A stretch of 64,000 nt of DNA from Lachnospiraceae bacterium (GTDB lineage: Bacteria > Bacillota_A > Clostridia > Lachnospirales > Lachnospiraceae): contig SFGN01000004.1 in the NCBI GenBank assembly GCA_004556565.1, forward strand, positions 1-64,000. Direction: 5' to 3'. Positions 46,372-54,732 of this stretch are shown one piece after another (positions within the stretch are counted from its first letter, which is position 1; every line of letters starts with the position of its first letter). A program made the translations under genes and the position numbers. The notes under the pieces are model-generated. The model had not been told where the DNA came from and did no database searches. It was given only the letters and a program-made list of their open reading frames with translations.

Positions 46372-46440
46372 AAAAAGACTTGACTTCCTTAGTGCAGGTA
46401 TGGTACAATGCACTGGCGAATGGAAGTAGGTCTTTTTTTT
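46372..46440 (+). terminator. terminator hairpin enclosing the rpmG-secE-nusG promoter
   Basis: AAAAAGAC / GTCTTTTT, CTTCC / GGAAG and AGTGCA / TGCACT form three stacked stems ending in an eight-T run. This is a strong terminator for the upstream permease. Inside it lie TTGACT (46380-46385) and TACAAT (46404-46409), 18 bases apart, a promoter for rpmG. Sharing is seen directly; dual function is inference. Confidence 0.75.
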
Positions 46441-46510
46441 ATGCCTAAAATTGGCGGCTTCGCAACCGTCAGAAACACGTAGTAAGATATTAAAAAGCGA
46501 GGTGGAAGTT

Positions 46511-46660
46511 GTGCGCACAAGAATCACATTGGAATGTACAGAATGCAAGAACCGTAACTACAACATGACCAAGGATAAGAAAGCTCATCCGGAGCGCATG
46601 GAAACAAAGAAGTATTGCAAATTCTGTAAATCACACACACTGCACAAAGAGACAAAATAG
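46511..46660 (+). CDS. rpmG: 50S ribosomal protein L33
   Basis: The 49-residue protein has RTRITLECTECKNRNY and KYCKFCKSHTLHKE, with both CxxC zinc pairs, so this is the zinc-binding (C+) form. The GTG at 46511 follows GAGGTGG. It opens the rpmG-secE-nusG unit, the usual bacterial order. Confidence 0.95.
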   Translation: MRTRITLECTECKNRNYNMTKDKKAHPERMETKKYCKFCKSHTLHKETK

Positions 46661-46682
46661 TCGCTGGAAGGAAGTGGATGTT

Positions 46683-46904
46683 ATGGGTGAGAACACAGAA
46701 AAGAAAGAAAAATCTCAGGACAAGGCTCCGAAAAAGAGCTGGTTCAAAGGACTGAAAGCAGAGTTCAAAAAGGTTGTCTGGCCAGATAAGGATGCACTTG
46801 CAAAACAGACTGCAGCAGTTGTGGCGGTATCTGTACTGCTGGGAGCAATCATCTCAGTGATTGATACAATTCTGAAAGTAGGGATTGATTTTCTGGTAAG
46901 ATAA
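46683..46904 (+). CDS. secE: preprotein translocase subunit SecE
   Basis: The 73-residue protein has the SecE signature KAEFKKVVWPDKDAL followed by one transmembrane helix (about residues 45-66). It belongs to the SecYEG channel. Start 46683 follows an AAGGAAG site. It lies 22 bases after rpmG and 25 before nusG. Confidence 0.94.
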   Translation: MGENTEKKEKSQDKAPKKSWFKGLKAEFKKVVWPDKDALAKQTAAVVAVSVLLGAIISVIDTILKVGIDFLVR

Positions 46905-46929
46905 TCAGCCGCAGCGGAAAGGTGATAAT

Positions 46930-47445
46930 ATGTCAGAGGCAAGATGGTACGTCGTTCATACCTATTCAGGGTATGAAAACAAAGTAAAAGCTAATATTGA
47001 TAAGACAATTGAGAACCGTCACCTGGAAGGCCAGATTCTGGAAGTAAGAGTTCCCCTTGAAGAAGTTGTTGAACTGAAAAATGGGGTTCAGAAGGTAAGC
47101 CAGAAAAAGCTGTTTCCCGGATATGTTATGATTCATATGATCATGAACGATGACACATGGTATGTTGTCCGAAATACCAGAGGCGTGACAGGGTTTGTCG
47201 GCCCGGGATCAAAACCGGTTCCGCTTGAAGAAGAAGAGATGGCAAGATTCGGAATCGCCAGAGAACAGATTTCGGACCTTGAGGTCGGAGATGTCATTAA
47301 GGTACTGAGAGGCCCGTGGGAAGGAACTGTGGGTGCCATCAGGGACATTAACATGCAGAAACAGACGTTGGGTATCTATATTGAAATGTTTGGCGGAGAT
47401 ACCAGAATTGAACTTAGTTTTGCAGACGTAAAAAAGATGGATTAA
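46930..47445 (+). CDS. nusG: transcription termination/antitermination protein NusG
   Basis: The 171-residue protein has the NGN domain (ARWYVVHTYSGYENKVKANI, LFPGYVMIHM, NTRGVTGFVGPGSKP) and the C-terminal KOW motif GDVIKVLRGPWEGTVGAI. It binds RNA polymerase, and its position in front of rplK is the conserved one. Confidence 0.96.
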   Translation: MSEARWYVVHTYSGYENKVKANIDKTIENRHLEGQILEVRVPLEEVVELKNGVQKVSQKKLFPGYVMIHMIMNDDTWYVVRNTRGVTGFVGPGSKPVPLEEEEMARFGIAREQISDLEVGDVIKVLRGPWEGTVGAIRDINMQKQTLGIYIEMFGGDTRIELSFADVKKMD

Positions 47446-47449
47446 AACC

Positions 47450-47488
47450 GTGGGAGGGATTTGAATCCCGCCAATACCACAAGGAGGT
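47450..47488 (+). promoter_or_regulatory. 39-nt leader motif copy 1, upstream of rplK
   Basis: This 39-base sequence is identical to 47961-47999. It can fold with an outer GTGG / CCAC pair and an inner GGGA / TCCC hairpin. It ends in the AAGGAGG ribosome site of rplK, so folding would control access. It resembles a ribosomal-protein mRNA target; L1 is the natural candidate. Confidence 0.65.
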
Positions 47489-47496
47489 AATTGAAA

Positions 47497-47922
47497 ATGG
47501 CAAAGAAAGTAACAGGTTATATTAAATTGCAGATTCCGGCAGCAAAAGCTACTCCGGCACCACCGGTTGGTCCCGCACTTGGACAGCACGGTGTTAATAT
47601 CGTTGAATTTACAAAGCAGTTTAATGCAAGGACAGCAGACCAGGCAGGTCTGATCATCCCGGTAGTTATCACTGTATACAGTGACAGAAGCTTCAGCTTT
47701 GTTACAAAGACACCGCCGGCAGCGGTTCTGATTAAGAAAGCTTGCAACATTCAGTCTGGTTCCGGTAAACCGAACAAGATAAAAGTGGCAAATATCACCA
47801 AGGCTCAGGTTGAGGAGATCGCTAAGACAAAGATGCCTGACCTGAATGCGGCAAGCCTTGAGGCAGCAGTCAGCATGATCGAAGGAACCTGCCGTTCTAT
47901 GGGTGTTGTAGTAGTAGACTAA
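47497..47922 (+). CDS. rplK: 50S ribosomal protein L11
   Basis: The 141-residue protein starts AKKVTGYIKLQIPAAKATPAPPVGPALGQ and has the rRNA-binding C-domain (VEEIAKTKMPDLNAASLEAAVSMIEGTCRSMG). Length and sequence are standard. It is 51 bases after nusG, behind the 39-nt leader motif. Confidence 0.97.
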   Translation: MAKKVTGYIKLQIPAAKATPAPPVGPALGQHGVNIVEFTKQFNARTADQAGLIIPVVITVYSDRSFSFVTKTPPAAVLIKKACNIQSGSGKPNKIKVANITKAQVEEIAKTKMPDLNAASLEAAVSMIEGTCRSMGVVVVD

Positions 47923-47960
47923 GAATCACTCGCATAAGGGAATTAATGAAGCTTTAAACA

Positions 47961-47999
47961 GTGGGAGGGATTTGAATCCCGCCAATACCACAAGGAGGT
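47961..47999 (+). promoter_or_regulatory. 39-nt leader motif copy 2, upstream of rplA
   Basis: It is the same 39 bases as at 47450-47488, ending in the rplA ribosome site. Exact conservation of non-coding sequence 511 bases apart implies functional selection or recent gene conversion. Confidence 0.65.
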
Positions 48000-48006
48000 T
48001 ATTAGA

Positions 48007-48699
48007 ATGAAACGAGGAAAAAAATATATTGAAGCTGCAAAACAGATTGAAAGAGGAACTCTCTATGACAAGGGAGAGGCTATCTCTTTAGTTAAAAAAT
48101 CAGCAGTAGCAAAATTTGATGAGACAATCGAAGCTCATATCAGAACAGGCTGTGACGGACGTCATGCAGATCAGCAGATTCGTGGCGCGGTCGTACTTCC
48201 GCACGGAACAGGTAAGAAAGTCCGCATTCTTGTATTTGCGAAGAATGCAAAGGTTGACGAAGCACTGGCAGCAGGTGCAGATTATGTTGGCGGTGATGAA
48301 CTGATTCCGAAGATTCAGAATGAAGGCTGGCTGGATTTTGATGTGGTTGTTGCTACACCGGACATGATGGGTGTTGTCGGACGTCTCGGTCGTGTACTTG
48401 GTCCTAAAGGACTTATGCCGAACCCGAAAGCCGGCACGGTTACAATGGATGTAACAAAAGCAATCAACGATATCAAGGCTGGTAAGATTGAGTACAGATT
48501 GGACAAAACAAACATTATCCATGTGCCGCTTGGTAAAGCATCCTTTACCGAGGAACAGTTGGCGGACAACTTCCAGACGCTTATCGATGCAATCATCAAA
48601 GCAAGACCGGCAGCAGTAAAAGGACAGTTCCTTAAGAGTGTCACACTGACATCTACAATGGGACCTGGCGTAAAAGTTAATCCGTTGAAGCTGCAGTAA
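48007..48699 (+). CDS. rplA: 50S ribosomal protein L1
   Basis: The 230-residue protein has VLPHGTGKKVRILVFA, VGRLGRVLGPKGLMPNPKAGTV and ITLTSTMGPGVKV-type end (SVTLTSTMGPGVKVNP). L1 forms the L1 stalk and is the translational repressor of the L11 operon in many bacteria. A terminator follows. Confidence 0.97.
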   Translation: MKRGKKYIEAAKQIERGTLYDKGEAISLVKKSAVAKFDETIEAHIRTGCDGRHADQQIRGAVVLPHGTGKKVRILVFAKNAKVDEALAAGADYVGGDELIPKIQNEGWLDFDVVVATPDMMGVVGRLGRVLGPKGLMPNPKAGTVTMDVTKAINDIKAGKIEYRLDKTNIIHVPLGKASFTEEQLADNFQTLIDAIIKARPAAVKGQFLKSVTLTSTMGPGVKVNPLKLQ

Positions 48700-48729
48700 T
48701 TTTGGTGAGAGAATCAGAATAGAGAGAAT

Positions 48730-48768
48730 AAAATCCCTTCGGAATACGTGCCGGAGGGATTTTTTTTA
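48730..48768 (+). terminator. intrinsic terminator after rplA
   Basis: AATCCCTTCGG pairs with CCGGAGGGATT around AATACGTG and is followed by seven T residues. It closes the rpmG-rplA unit. Confidence 0.88.
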
Positions 48769-48932
48769 GTAACAGTTCAGCCATAATCGAAATAGTGAGC
48801 GAATCATGCTCGCATGAAAGAGCGAACAAATTCGATTATGAGGTTAGCGCCGGAAAATGAGCAAAAGTAGCTGCCACGCAGCGGGTAAGCATCGAAGATG
48901 CGTTTTGCGAATGGCGCGTGCTGAACTGTTAC
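48769..48932 (-). repeat. 164-bp palindrome-ended structured repeat (element B)
   Basis: GTAACAGTTCAG (48769-48780) and CTGAACTGTTAC (48921-48932) flank the element. Its reverse complement matches element A at 31415 along most of the length, including CCATTCGCAAAACGCA, the small GCATC-TTC-GATGC hairpin, TTTTGCTCATTTTC and the ATTATGGCTGAAC end. It sits directly after the rplA terminator T-run. Confidence 0.85.
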
Positions 48933-48950
48933 GATTTTTTGACAAAGAAT

Positions 48951-49000
48951 TTTCCGACAAAGAAATAAAAAATAGTTTCCGACAAAGAAATAAAAAATAG
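48951..49000 (+). repeat. two tandem 25-bp repeats upstream of the rplJ promoter
   Basis: 48951-48975 and 48976-49000 are identical 25-mers beginning TTTCCGACAAAG and ending AAATAG. A degenerate partial copy, GACAAAGAA, precedes them. They lie directly against the -35 box at 49001, and could act as UP-like elements given their A-richness. Confidence 0.75.
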
Positions 49001-49029
49001 TTGACATCAGGAAAAGTGAGTGTTATTAT
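49001..49029 (+). promoter_or_regulatory. sigma-A promoter of rplJ-rplL
   Basis: TTGACA (49001-49006) and TATTAT (49024-49029) with exactly 17 bases between. Transcription would start just before the L10 leader. Confidence 0.85.
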
Positions 49030-49035
49030 GGTTCA

Positions 49036-49160
49036 GGTAATTAGCTGCCGAAGACAGTAGGTGCCGTAAGGCATAAGGATGAAAACGCCTACCGAGGGAT
49101 GCAAGATTCAAGAATTGAATTTTTGAAACCTCTGTGTCTAAGTGTGCAGAGGTTTTTTTA
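49036..49160 (+). ncRNA. L10 (rplJ) leader RNA with attenuator
   Basis: The leader contains the conserved L10-leader core AGCTGCCGAAGACAGTAGGTG plus GCCTACCGAGGGATGCAAG, and ends in a terminator AAACCTCTG / CAGAGGTTT with a T-run at 49126-49159. In Firmicutes, the L10(L12)4 complex binds this leader and causes premature termination. It precedes rplJ in the expected place. Confidence 0.88.
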
Positions 49161-49213
49161 AATCCTTTTCCTTGTGGCAGTATATCAAATAATACAAGGA
49201 GGTACAGCAGGAC

Positions 49214-49744
49214 GTGGCAAAAGTTGAATTAAAACAACCAATTGTAGCGGCTATCGCAGAAGACATCAAAGATGCTCAGTCAGTAGTTCTTGTTGACTAC
49301 CGCGGATTAACAGTGGCTCAGGATACCGAACTTCGTAAACAGTTCAGGGAAGCCGGTGTTATTTACAAAGTATGTAAGAACACAATGATGAAGAGAGCGT
49401 TCGAAGGTACTGAATTCGCAGGTTTGGATGAATATCTGGAAGGACCGAGCGCAATTGCAGTATGCAAAGAAGATGCAACAGCTCCGGCAAGAATTCTTTG
49501 TGAGTTTAAGAAGAAGGCGGACAAGCTGGAACTGAAGGCAGGTGTGGTTGAAGGAAGCATTTATGATGCGAACGGACTTACCGAAATCGCTAAGGTTCCT
49601 TCAAGAGACGTATTGCTCGGAAGACTGTTTGGAAGCATGCAGTCACCAATCGCAAACTTCGCCCGTGTTATCAAGCAGATCGCAGAAAAGGACGGCGAAG
49701 GCGCAGCAGCTGAGGAAGCTCCGGCAGAGGCAGCAGCAGAGTAA
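49214..49744 (+). CDS. rplJ: 50S ribosomal protein L10
   Basis: The 176-residue protein has the L10 start AKVELKQPIVAAIAEDIKDAQSVVLVDYRGLTVAQDTELRKQFREAGV and an Ala/Glu-rich end. It forms the base of the L7/L12 stalk. GTG 49214 has AGGAGG about 11 bases upstream. Regulated by the L10 leader. Confidence 0.96.
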   Translation: MAKVELKQPIVAAIAEDIKDAQSVVLVDYRGLTVAQDTELRKQFREAGVIYKVCKNTMMKRAFEGTEFAGLDEYLEGPSAIAVCKEDATAPARILCEFKKKADKLELKAGVVEGSIYDANGLTEIAKVPSRDVLLGRLFGSMQSPIANFARVIKQIAEKDGEGAAAEEAPAEAAAE

Positions 49745-49852
49745 GCAGGAATTCCGCATCACACAGGAAGGCACTGCGGCTTAGAATGAATGAATCCGGG
49801 AATCCGGAAGAGTACAAGTATTAACCACAATTATAAAATGGAGGATATGAAA

Positions 49853-50227
49853 ATGGCTAAATTGACAACAGCTGAATTTATTGAAGCAATCAAAGAATTA
49901 TCAGTACTGGAACTGAATGAGTTAGTAAAAGCATGTGAAGAAGAGTTTGGCGTATCTGCAGCAGCAGGCGTTGTAATGGCTGGACCGGCAGCAGACGGCC
50001 CGAAGGAAGAAGAGAAGGATGAATTCGATGTAGAACTCGTAGCTGCAGGTGCATCCAAAGTTAAAGTTATCAAGGTTGTACGTGAAGTGACAGGTCTTGG
50101 TCTGAAAGAAGCAAAAGAGCTTGTTGACGGAGCTCCGAAGGTAATCAAGGAAGCTGTTTCCAAGGCAGAAGCTGAGGATCTGAAGAAGAGACTTGAGGCT
50201 GAAGGCGCAGAAGTTAAGCTGAAATAA
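49853..50227 (+). CDS. rplL: 50S ribosomal protein L7/L12
   Basis: The 124-residue protein has an N-terminal dimerisation helix (TTAEFIEAIKELSVLELNELVKACEEEFGV), an Ala-rich hinge, and the C-domain EFDVELVAAGASKVKVIKVVREVTGLGLKEAKELVDGAPK. It starts at ATG 49853 behind GGAGGA. It is 108 bases after rplJ; a structured region and terminator follow. Confidence 0.96.
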   Translation: MAKLTTAEFIEAIKELSVLELNELVKACEEEFGVSAAAGVVMAGPAADGPKEEEKDEFDVELVAAGASKVKVIKVVREVTGLGLKEAKELVDGAPKVIKEAVSKAEAEDLKKRLEAEGAEVKLK

Positions 50228-50450
50228 TTTATCACTATAAAAGTCCCGGACAGCAGCCATGTGACGGAGCATGCTTGCATGCGCAGACACATGGATATTG
50301 GACGGGCTGGCCCGTATGAGCAAGTAGTCCGATAGGCCGGATTGCGAATATGGGTAGCGATTGTGGGAGCACGAAGTGCGGAACAATCGATTTTTATTCT
50401 TGGTGATGTCTGTGAAAGCAGACATTTCCGTTTAGATTGAATAAGAGCTT
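50228..50450 (+). other. structured non-coding stretch between rplL and rpoB
   Basis: No gene is seen. Nested pairings are CCATGTG / CACATGG with inner GCATGC-TT-GCATGC (about 50258-50292), a CGATTGT / ACAATCG arm enclosing GGAGCAC (about 50358-50390), and GTCTGTGAAAGCAGAC (about 50408-50424). It may be a further repeat-derived element or an mRNA processing region. Confidence 0.45.
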
Positions 50451-50455
50451 ATATG

Positions 50456-50489
50456 AAAACCGTGGGAGAGATTCTTCCGCGGTTTTTTC
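50456..50489 (+). terminator. terminator or attenuator after rplL
   Basis: AAACCG and CGGTTT close a stem around GGGA / TTCC with a GAGAT loop and a T6 tail. It would separate rplJL from rpoBC or act as an attenuator. Confidence 0.7.
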
Positions 50490-50609
50490 CAGCAGTTGCC
50501 TATATTGCCTGGGAACTGCCGGGAACCATCCCTTTTGGGATGCTGTGGGAGATGGTTTGGGTGCGATAGTAACTTAAAACATGCTAACTTAAAAAATAAA
50601 ATAAAAACA

Positions 50610-50842
50610 TTGACAGAAAAAAGAGTTTTGTGCTATAGTAAAAAATGCTCTATTATGGAATCGTATGCCATTGTAGTTTGCATTTGATTTGCAAAGCACA
50701 AGGCTCTTTTTCGTATATCAGTATACAAAAAAAGATGCAGCAGCAGATTTCATGCCGGGTCTATCCCGGCGATACTTGAAATCAGAAGCATTATCAGGGC
50801 GGCTCGTAGCCCGAAAAAAAATAAATGAGGAGTGAAACGTCA
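50610..50842 (+). promoter_or_regulatory. rpoBC promoter and long structured leader
   Basis: TTGACA (50610-50615) and TATAGT (50634-50639) lie 18 bases apart. The 200-base leader can form AAAAAGAG / CTCTTTTT (to about 50711), GATTTCA-CCGGG-CCCGG-TGAAATC (about 50746-50783) and GGGC / GCCC followed by an A-run. These suggest leader-level control of RNA polymerase synthesis. The remaining stretch 50490-50609 holds CATCCC-TTTT-GGGATG and no gene. Confidence 0.6.
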
Positions 50843-53800
50843 ATGGAGAAAAACAGAATTCGTCCCATCACAAACGGAAAAAGCTCGCGCATGAGCTATT
50901 CCAGAAAAAAAGAAGTATTGGAGATGCCGAATCTAATCGAAGTCCAGAAGAATTCATACGAGTGGTTTCTGGATGAAGGGTTGAGAGAAGTATTTGATGA
51001 TATTTCTCCGATCGCTGATTACAGCGGGCATTTAAGTCTGGAATTTGTTGATTTCAGGCTCTGCGAGGATGAGGTGAAGTACACAATCGAAGAGTGTAAA
51101 GAACGAGATGCAACTTATGCAGCACCTTTGAAAGTGAAAGTAAGGCTTTATAACAAAGAAAATGACGAGATTAACGAGCATGAGATTTTCATGGGTGATC
51201 TTCCGCTGATGACAAGGACGGGTACTTTTGTTATAAATGGCGCGGAACGTGTTATTGTCAGTCAGCTTGTCCGTTCTCCCGGTATATATTACGGAATAGC
51301 ACACGATAAGCTGGGGAAAAAGCTGTTCTCCGCAACAGTGATTCCGAACCGCGGAGCATGGCTGGAATATGAAACAGACTCCAATGACGTTTTTTATGTA
51401 CGTGTCGACCGTACCAGAAAGGTGCCGATCACTGTTTTGATCCGTGCGCTTGGTGTAGGTACGAATGCAGAGATTCTGGATATGTTCGGTGAAGAGCCGA
51501 AGATTCTTGCAAGTTTCGGAAAGGATGTCGCAACGAATTATCAGGAAGGTCTTCTTGAATTGTATAAGAAGATCCGTCCGGGCGAACCTCTTGCAGTGGA
51601 CAGTGCGGAGAGCCTGATTACAGGTATGTTTTTTGATGCAAGACGTTACGATCTTGCAAAAGTAGGAAGATATAAATTTAATAAGAAGCTTGCCCTTAAG
51701 AACCGTGTTAAAGGACAGACAATTGCAGAAGATGTTGTAAGTCCGCTTACGGGTGAGGTGATTGCGGAAGCCGGGACGGTTATCACGAAAGAGCTTGCCG
51801 ATACTATTCAGAATGAGGCAGTTCCGTTCCTGTGGGTGCGCGGCGAGGAGGAATCACGCAATATTAAGATTCTTTCTAATATGATGGTTGACCTTCAGGC
51901 AATCGTTGATATTGATCCGAAGGAAGTAGGGGTTACCGAGCAGGTTTACTATCCGGTCCTGGCAGGGCTTCTGGAAGAAACCGGCGGGGATATTGAAGAA
52001 TTGAAGTTTGCAATCCGCAGGGATATCCATGACCTGATTCCAAAGCATATCACAAAGGAAGATATTTTTGCTTCCATTAACTATAATATGCATCTGGAAT
52101 ATGGCATGGGCAATGATGACGATATCGACCACCTGGGCAACCGCCGTATCCGTGCGGTCGGTGAACTTCTCCAGAACCAGTACAGAATTGGTCTTTCCAG
52201 ACTGGAAAGAGTTGTACGTGAGAGAATGACAACCCAGGATCAGGAGGGGATTACACCGCAGTCGCTGATTAATATCAAGCCGGTGACGGCTGCAGTGAAG
52301 GAATTTTTCGGTTCTTCACAGCTTTCACAGTTTATGGATCAGAATAACCCGCTTGGTGAGCTGACCCATAAGAGACGTCTTTCCGCGCTGGGACCGGGAG
52401 GTCTGTCCAGAGACCGTGCCGGATTTGAGGTGCGTGACGTGCACTATTCTCATTACGGAAGAATGTGCCCGATCGAGACTCCTGAAGGTCCGAATATCGG
52501 TCTGATCAACTCTCTGGCATGTTATGCAAGGATTAATCAGTATGGATTTGTTGAAGCACCATATAGAAAGATAGACAAGAGCGATCCGGAAAATCCGGTT
52601 GTAACTGACGAAGTTGTTTACATGACAGCTGATGAAGAGGATAACTATCACGTGGCCCAGGCGAATGAGCCTTTGGATGAGGAAGGTCATTTTATTCGTA
52701 AAAATGTTTCCGGTCGTTACCGCGAAGAGACACAGGAATATGAAAGAAGTAAATTTGATTACATGGATGTATCGCCTAAGATGGTATTTTCCGTGGCAAC
52801 AGCACTGATTCCTTTCCTGGAAAATGATGATGCGAACCGTGCGCTGATGGGTTCAAACATGCAGCGTCAGGCAGTTCCGCTTCTTACGACGGAAGCTCCT
52901 GTTGTAGGGACAGGAATGGAAGTAAAAGCAGCGGTGGACTCAGGTGTGTGCGTGGTTGCGGATGAGGCAGGCGTGGTTGAGCGTTCTACTTCGACCGAAA
53001 TCACGATCAGACACGATGACGGCACAAAGAAGACTTATAAACTGACCAAATTCCAGAGAAGTAATCAGAGCAACTGCTACAATCAGAAACCGATCGTAGA
53101 TAAAGGAGAGAGAGTTGCGGCGGGACAGGTTATTGCAGACGGACCGTCTACATCGATGGGTGAGATGGCTCTCGGCAAGAATCCGCTGATTGGTTTCATG
53201 ACCTGGGAAGGTTACAATTATGAAGATGCTGTCCTGCTCAGCGAACGTCTGGTGCAGGAGGATGTATATACATCTGTCCATATCGAAGAATATGAGGCAG
53301 AGGCGCGTGAAACAAAGCTGGGGCCGGAGGATATCACAAAAGATATCCCGGGTGTCGGTGATGATGCACTGAAGGATCTGGATGAAAGAGGAATCATCCG
53401 CATTGGTGCGGAAGTACGTGCCGGCGATATTCTGGTGGGCAAGGTGACTCCGAAGGGCGAGACTGAGCTGACTGCAGAGGAGAGACTTCTCCGAGCCATT
53501 TTCGGTGAAAAAGCACGTGAAGTCAGGGATACATCCCTGAAAGTGCCTCACGGAGAATACGGAATTGTCGTGGATGCTAAAGTATTCACAAGAGAGAATG
53601 GAGATGAACTGTCTCCGGGAGTTAATAAGGCAGTCCGTATTTATATCGCTCAGAAGAGAAAAATCTCTGTCGGTGACAAAATGGCCGGACGTCATGGTAA
53701 CAAGGGTGTTGTTTCCCGTGTACTTCCGGTAGAGGATATGCCGTTCCTTCCGAACGGACGTCCTCTGGATATCGTACTGAATCCTCTGGGTGTGCCTTCA

Positions 53801-54718
53801 CGTATGAATATCGGACAGGTGCTTGAGATTCATCTGAGTCTTGCGGCAAAAGCACTTGGATTTAATATTTCCACTCCGGTTTTCGATGGTGCAAACGAGG
53901 TGGATATTATGGACACTCTGGATCTGGCAAATGATTATGTCAATCTGGAATGGGAAGAATTTGAAGCAAAGCATGGAGAAGAGCTGCTTCCGGAAGTTCT
54001 GCAGTATCTCTATGACAATAGAGAGCACAGGGCATTATGGAAAGGGGTTCCTCTTTCCCGCGACGGAAAAGTCCGCCTTCGTGACGGACGTACCGGAGAA
54101 TATTTTGACGGCCCGGTTACAATCGGACATATGCATTACCTGAAACTGCATCACCTGGTAGACGATAAGATTCATGCCCGTTCTACCGGACCATACTCAC
54201 TTGTTACGCAGCAGCCTCTGGGCGGCAAGGCTCAGTTCGGCGGACAGCGTTTCGGAGAGATGGAAGTATGGGCGCTTGAGGCATACGGCGCATCTTATAC
54301 ACTTCAGGAGATCCTGACTGTGAAATCTGATGATGTTGTTGGCCGTGTGAAAACGTATGAGGCGATTATTAAAGGCGAAAATATTCCGGAGCCAAGCATT
54401 CCGGAATCATTCAAAGTGCTTTTGAAAGAGCTTCAGTCTCTGGCACTGGATATCCGTGTGCTTCGTGATAATGGGAAGAAAGATGATTATACGGAAGTTG
54501 AGATTATGGAATCTGTTGATTATGGCGATACATCTCTCAATTCTATTATTGAAGGAGAAAGCAGACGTCAGAAAGAAGAGTCATATGCCAAGTATGGTTA
54601 TACAGAGCAGGAAATCGGCGACGAAGGTATTGAAGATATCGAGCCGGACGATGACTATGACGATGATTACAGTGATGATACCATAGATTTTGATGATTAT
54701 TTTGATGACGTAGAATAG
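50843..54718 (+). CDS. rpoB: DNA-directed RNA polymerase subunit beta
   Basis: The 1291-residue beta subunit has the rifampicin pocket FFGSSQLSQFMDQNNPLGELTHKRRLSALGPGGL (near residue 500) with wild-type residues at the positions commonly mutated, and the EMEVWALEAYGASYTLQEILTVKSDD C-terminal clamp. The C-terminus extends into a highly acidic Asp/Tyr tail. ATG 50843 follows GAGGAG 10 bases upstream. The rpoC start is 14 bases after the stop. Confidence 0.97.
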   Translation: MEKNRIRPITNGKSSRMSYSRKKEVLEMPNLIEVQKNSYEWFLDEGLREVFDDISPIADYSGHLSLEFVDFRLCEDEVKYTIEECKERDATYAAPLKVKVRLYNKENDEINEHEIFMGDLPLMTRTGTFVINGAERVIVSQLVRSPGIYYGIAHDKLGKKLFSATVIPNRGAWLEYETDSNDVFYVRVDRTRKVPITVLIRALGVGTNAEILDMFGEEPKILASFGKDVATNYQEGLLELYKKIRPGEPLAVDSAESLITGMFFDARRYDLAKVGRYKFNKKLALKNRVKGQTIAEDVVSPLTGEVIAEAGTVITKELADTIQNEAVPFLWVRGEEESRNIKILSNMMVDLQAIVDIDPKEVGVTEQVYYPVLAGLLEETGGDIEELKFAIRRDIHDLIPKHITKEDIFASINYNMHLEYGMGNDDDIDHLGNRRIRAVGELLQNQYRIGLSRLERVVRERMTTQDQEGITPQSLINIKPVTAAVKEFFGSSQLSQFMDQNNPLGELTHKRRLSALGPGGLSRDRAGFEVRDVHYSHYGRMCPIETPEGPNIGLINSLACYARINQYGFVEAPYRKIDKSDPENPVVTDEVVYMTADEEDNYHVAQANEPLDEEGHFIRKNVSGRYREETQEYERSKFDYMDVSPKMVFSVATALIPFLENDDANRALMGSNMQRQAVPLLTTEAPVVGTGMEVKAAVDSGVCVVADEAGVVERSTSTEITIRHDDGTKKTYKLTKFQRSNQSNCYNQKPIVDKGERVAAGQVIADGPSTSMGEMALGKNPLIGFMTWEGYNYEDAVLLSERLVQEDVYTSVHIEEYEAEARETKLGPEDITKDIPGVGDDALKDLDERGIIRIGAEVRAGDILVGKVTPKGETELTAEERLLRAIFGEKAREVRDTSLKVPHGEYGIVVDAKVFTRENGDELSPGVNKAVRIYIAQKRKISVGDKMAGRHGNKGVVSRVLPVEDMPFLPNGRPLDIVLNPLGVPSRMNIGQVLEIHLSLAAKALGFNISTPVFDGANEVDIMDTLDLANDYVNLEWEEFEAKHGEELLPEVLQYLYDNREHRALWKGVPLSRDGKVRLRDGRTGEYFDGPVTIGHMHYLKLHHLVDDKIHARSTGPYSLVTQQPLGGKAQFGGQRFGEMEVWALEAYGASYTLQEILTVKSDDVVGRVKTYEAIIKGENIPEPSIPESFKVLLKELQSLALDIRVLRDNGKKDDYTEVEIMESVDYGDTSLNSIIEGESRRQKEESYAKYGYTEQEIGDEGIEDIEPDDDYDDDYSDDTIDFDDYFDDVE

Positions 54719-54732
54719 GAGGAGCCAATTAT

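Noticed and set aside
47450..47999. CRISPR or insertion repeat at the two 39-mers
   Set aside because: Each copy ends in the ribosome site of a ribosomal gene and the intervening sequence is rplK.
48951..49000. CRISPR array
   Set aside because: Two adjacent 25-mers with no spacer between them and no cas genes.
52940..53695. 251-codon antisense frame inside rpoB, and similar ones inside dnaE (27826-28488)
   Set aside because: They are shadows of highly biased codon use in conserved genes; they show no protein-family pattern or start signal.
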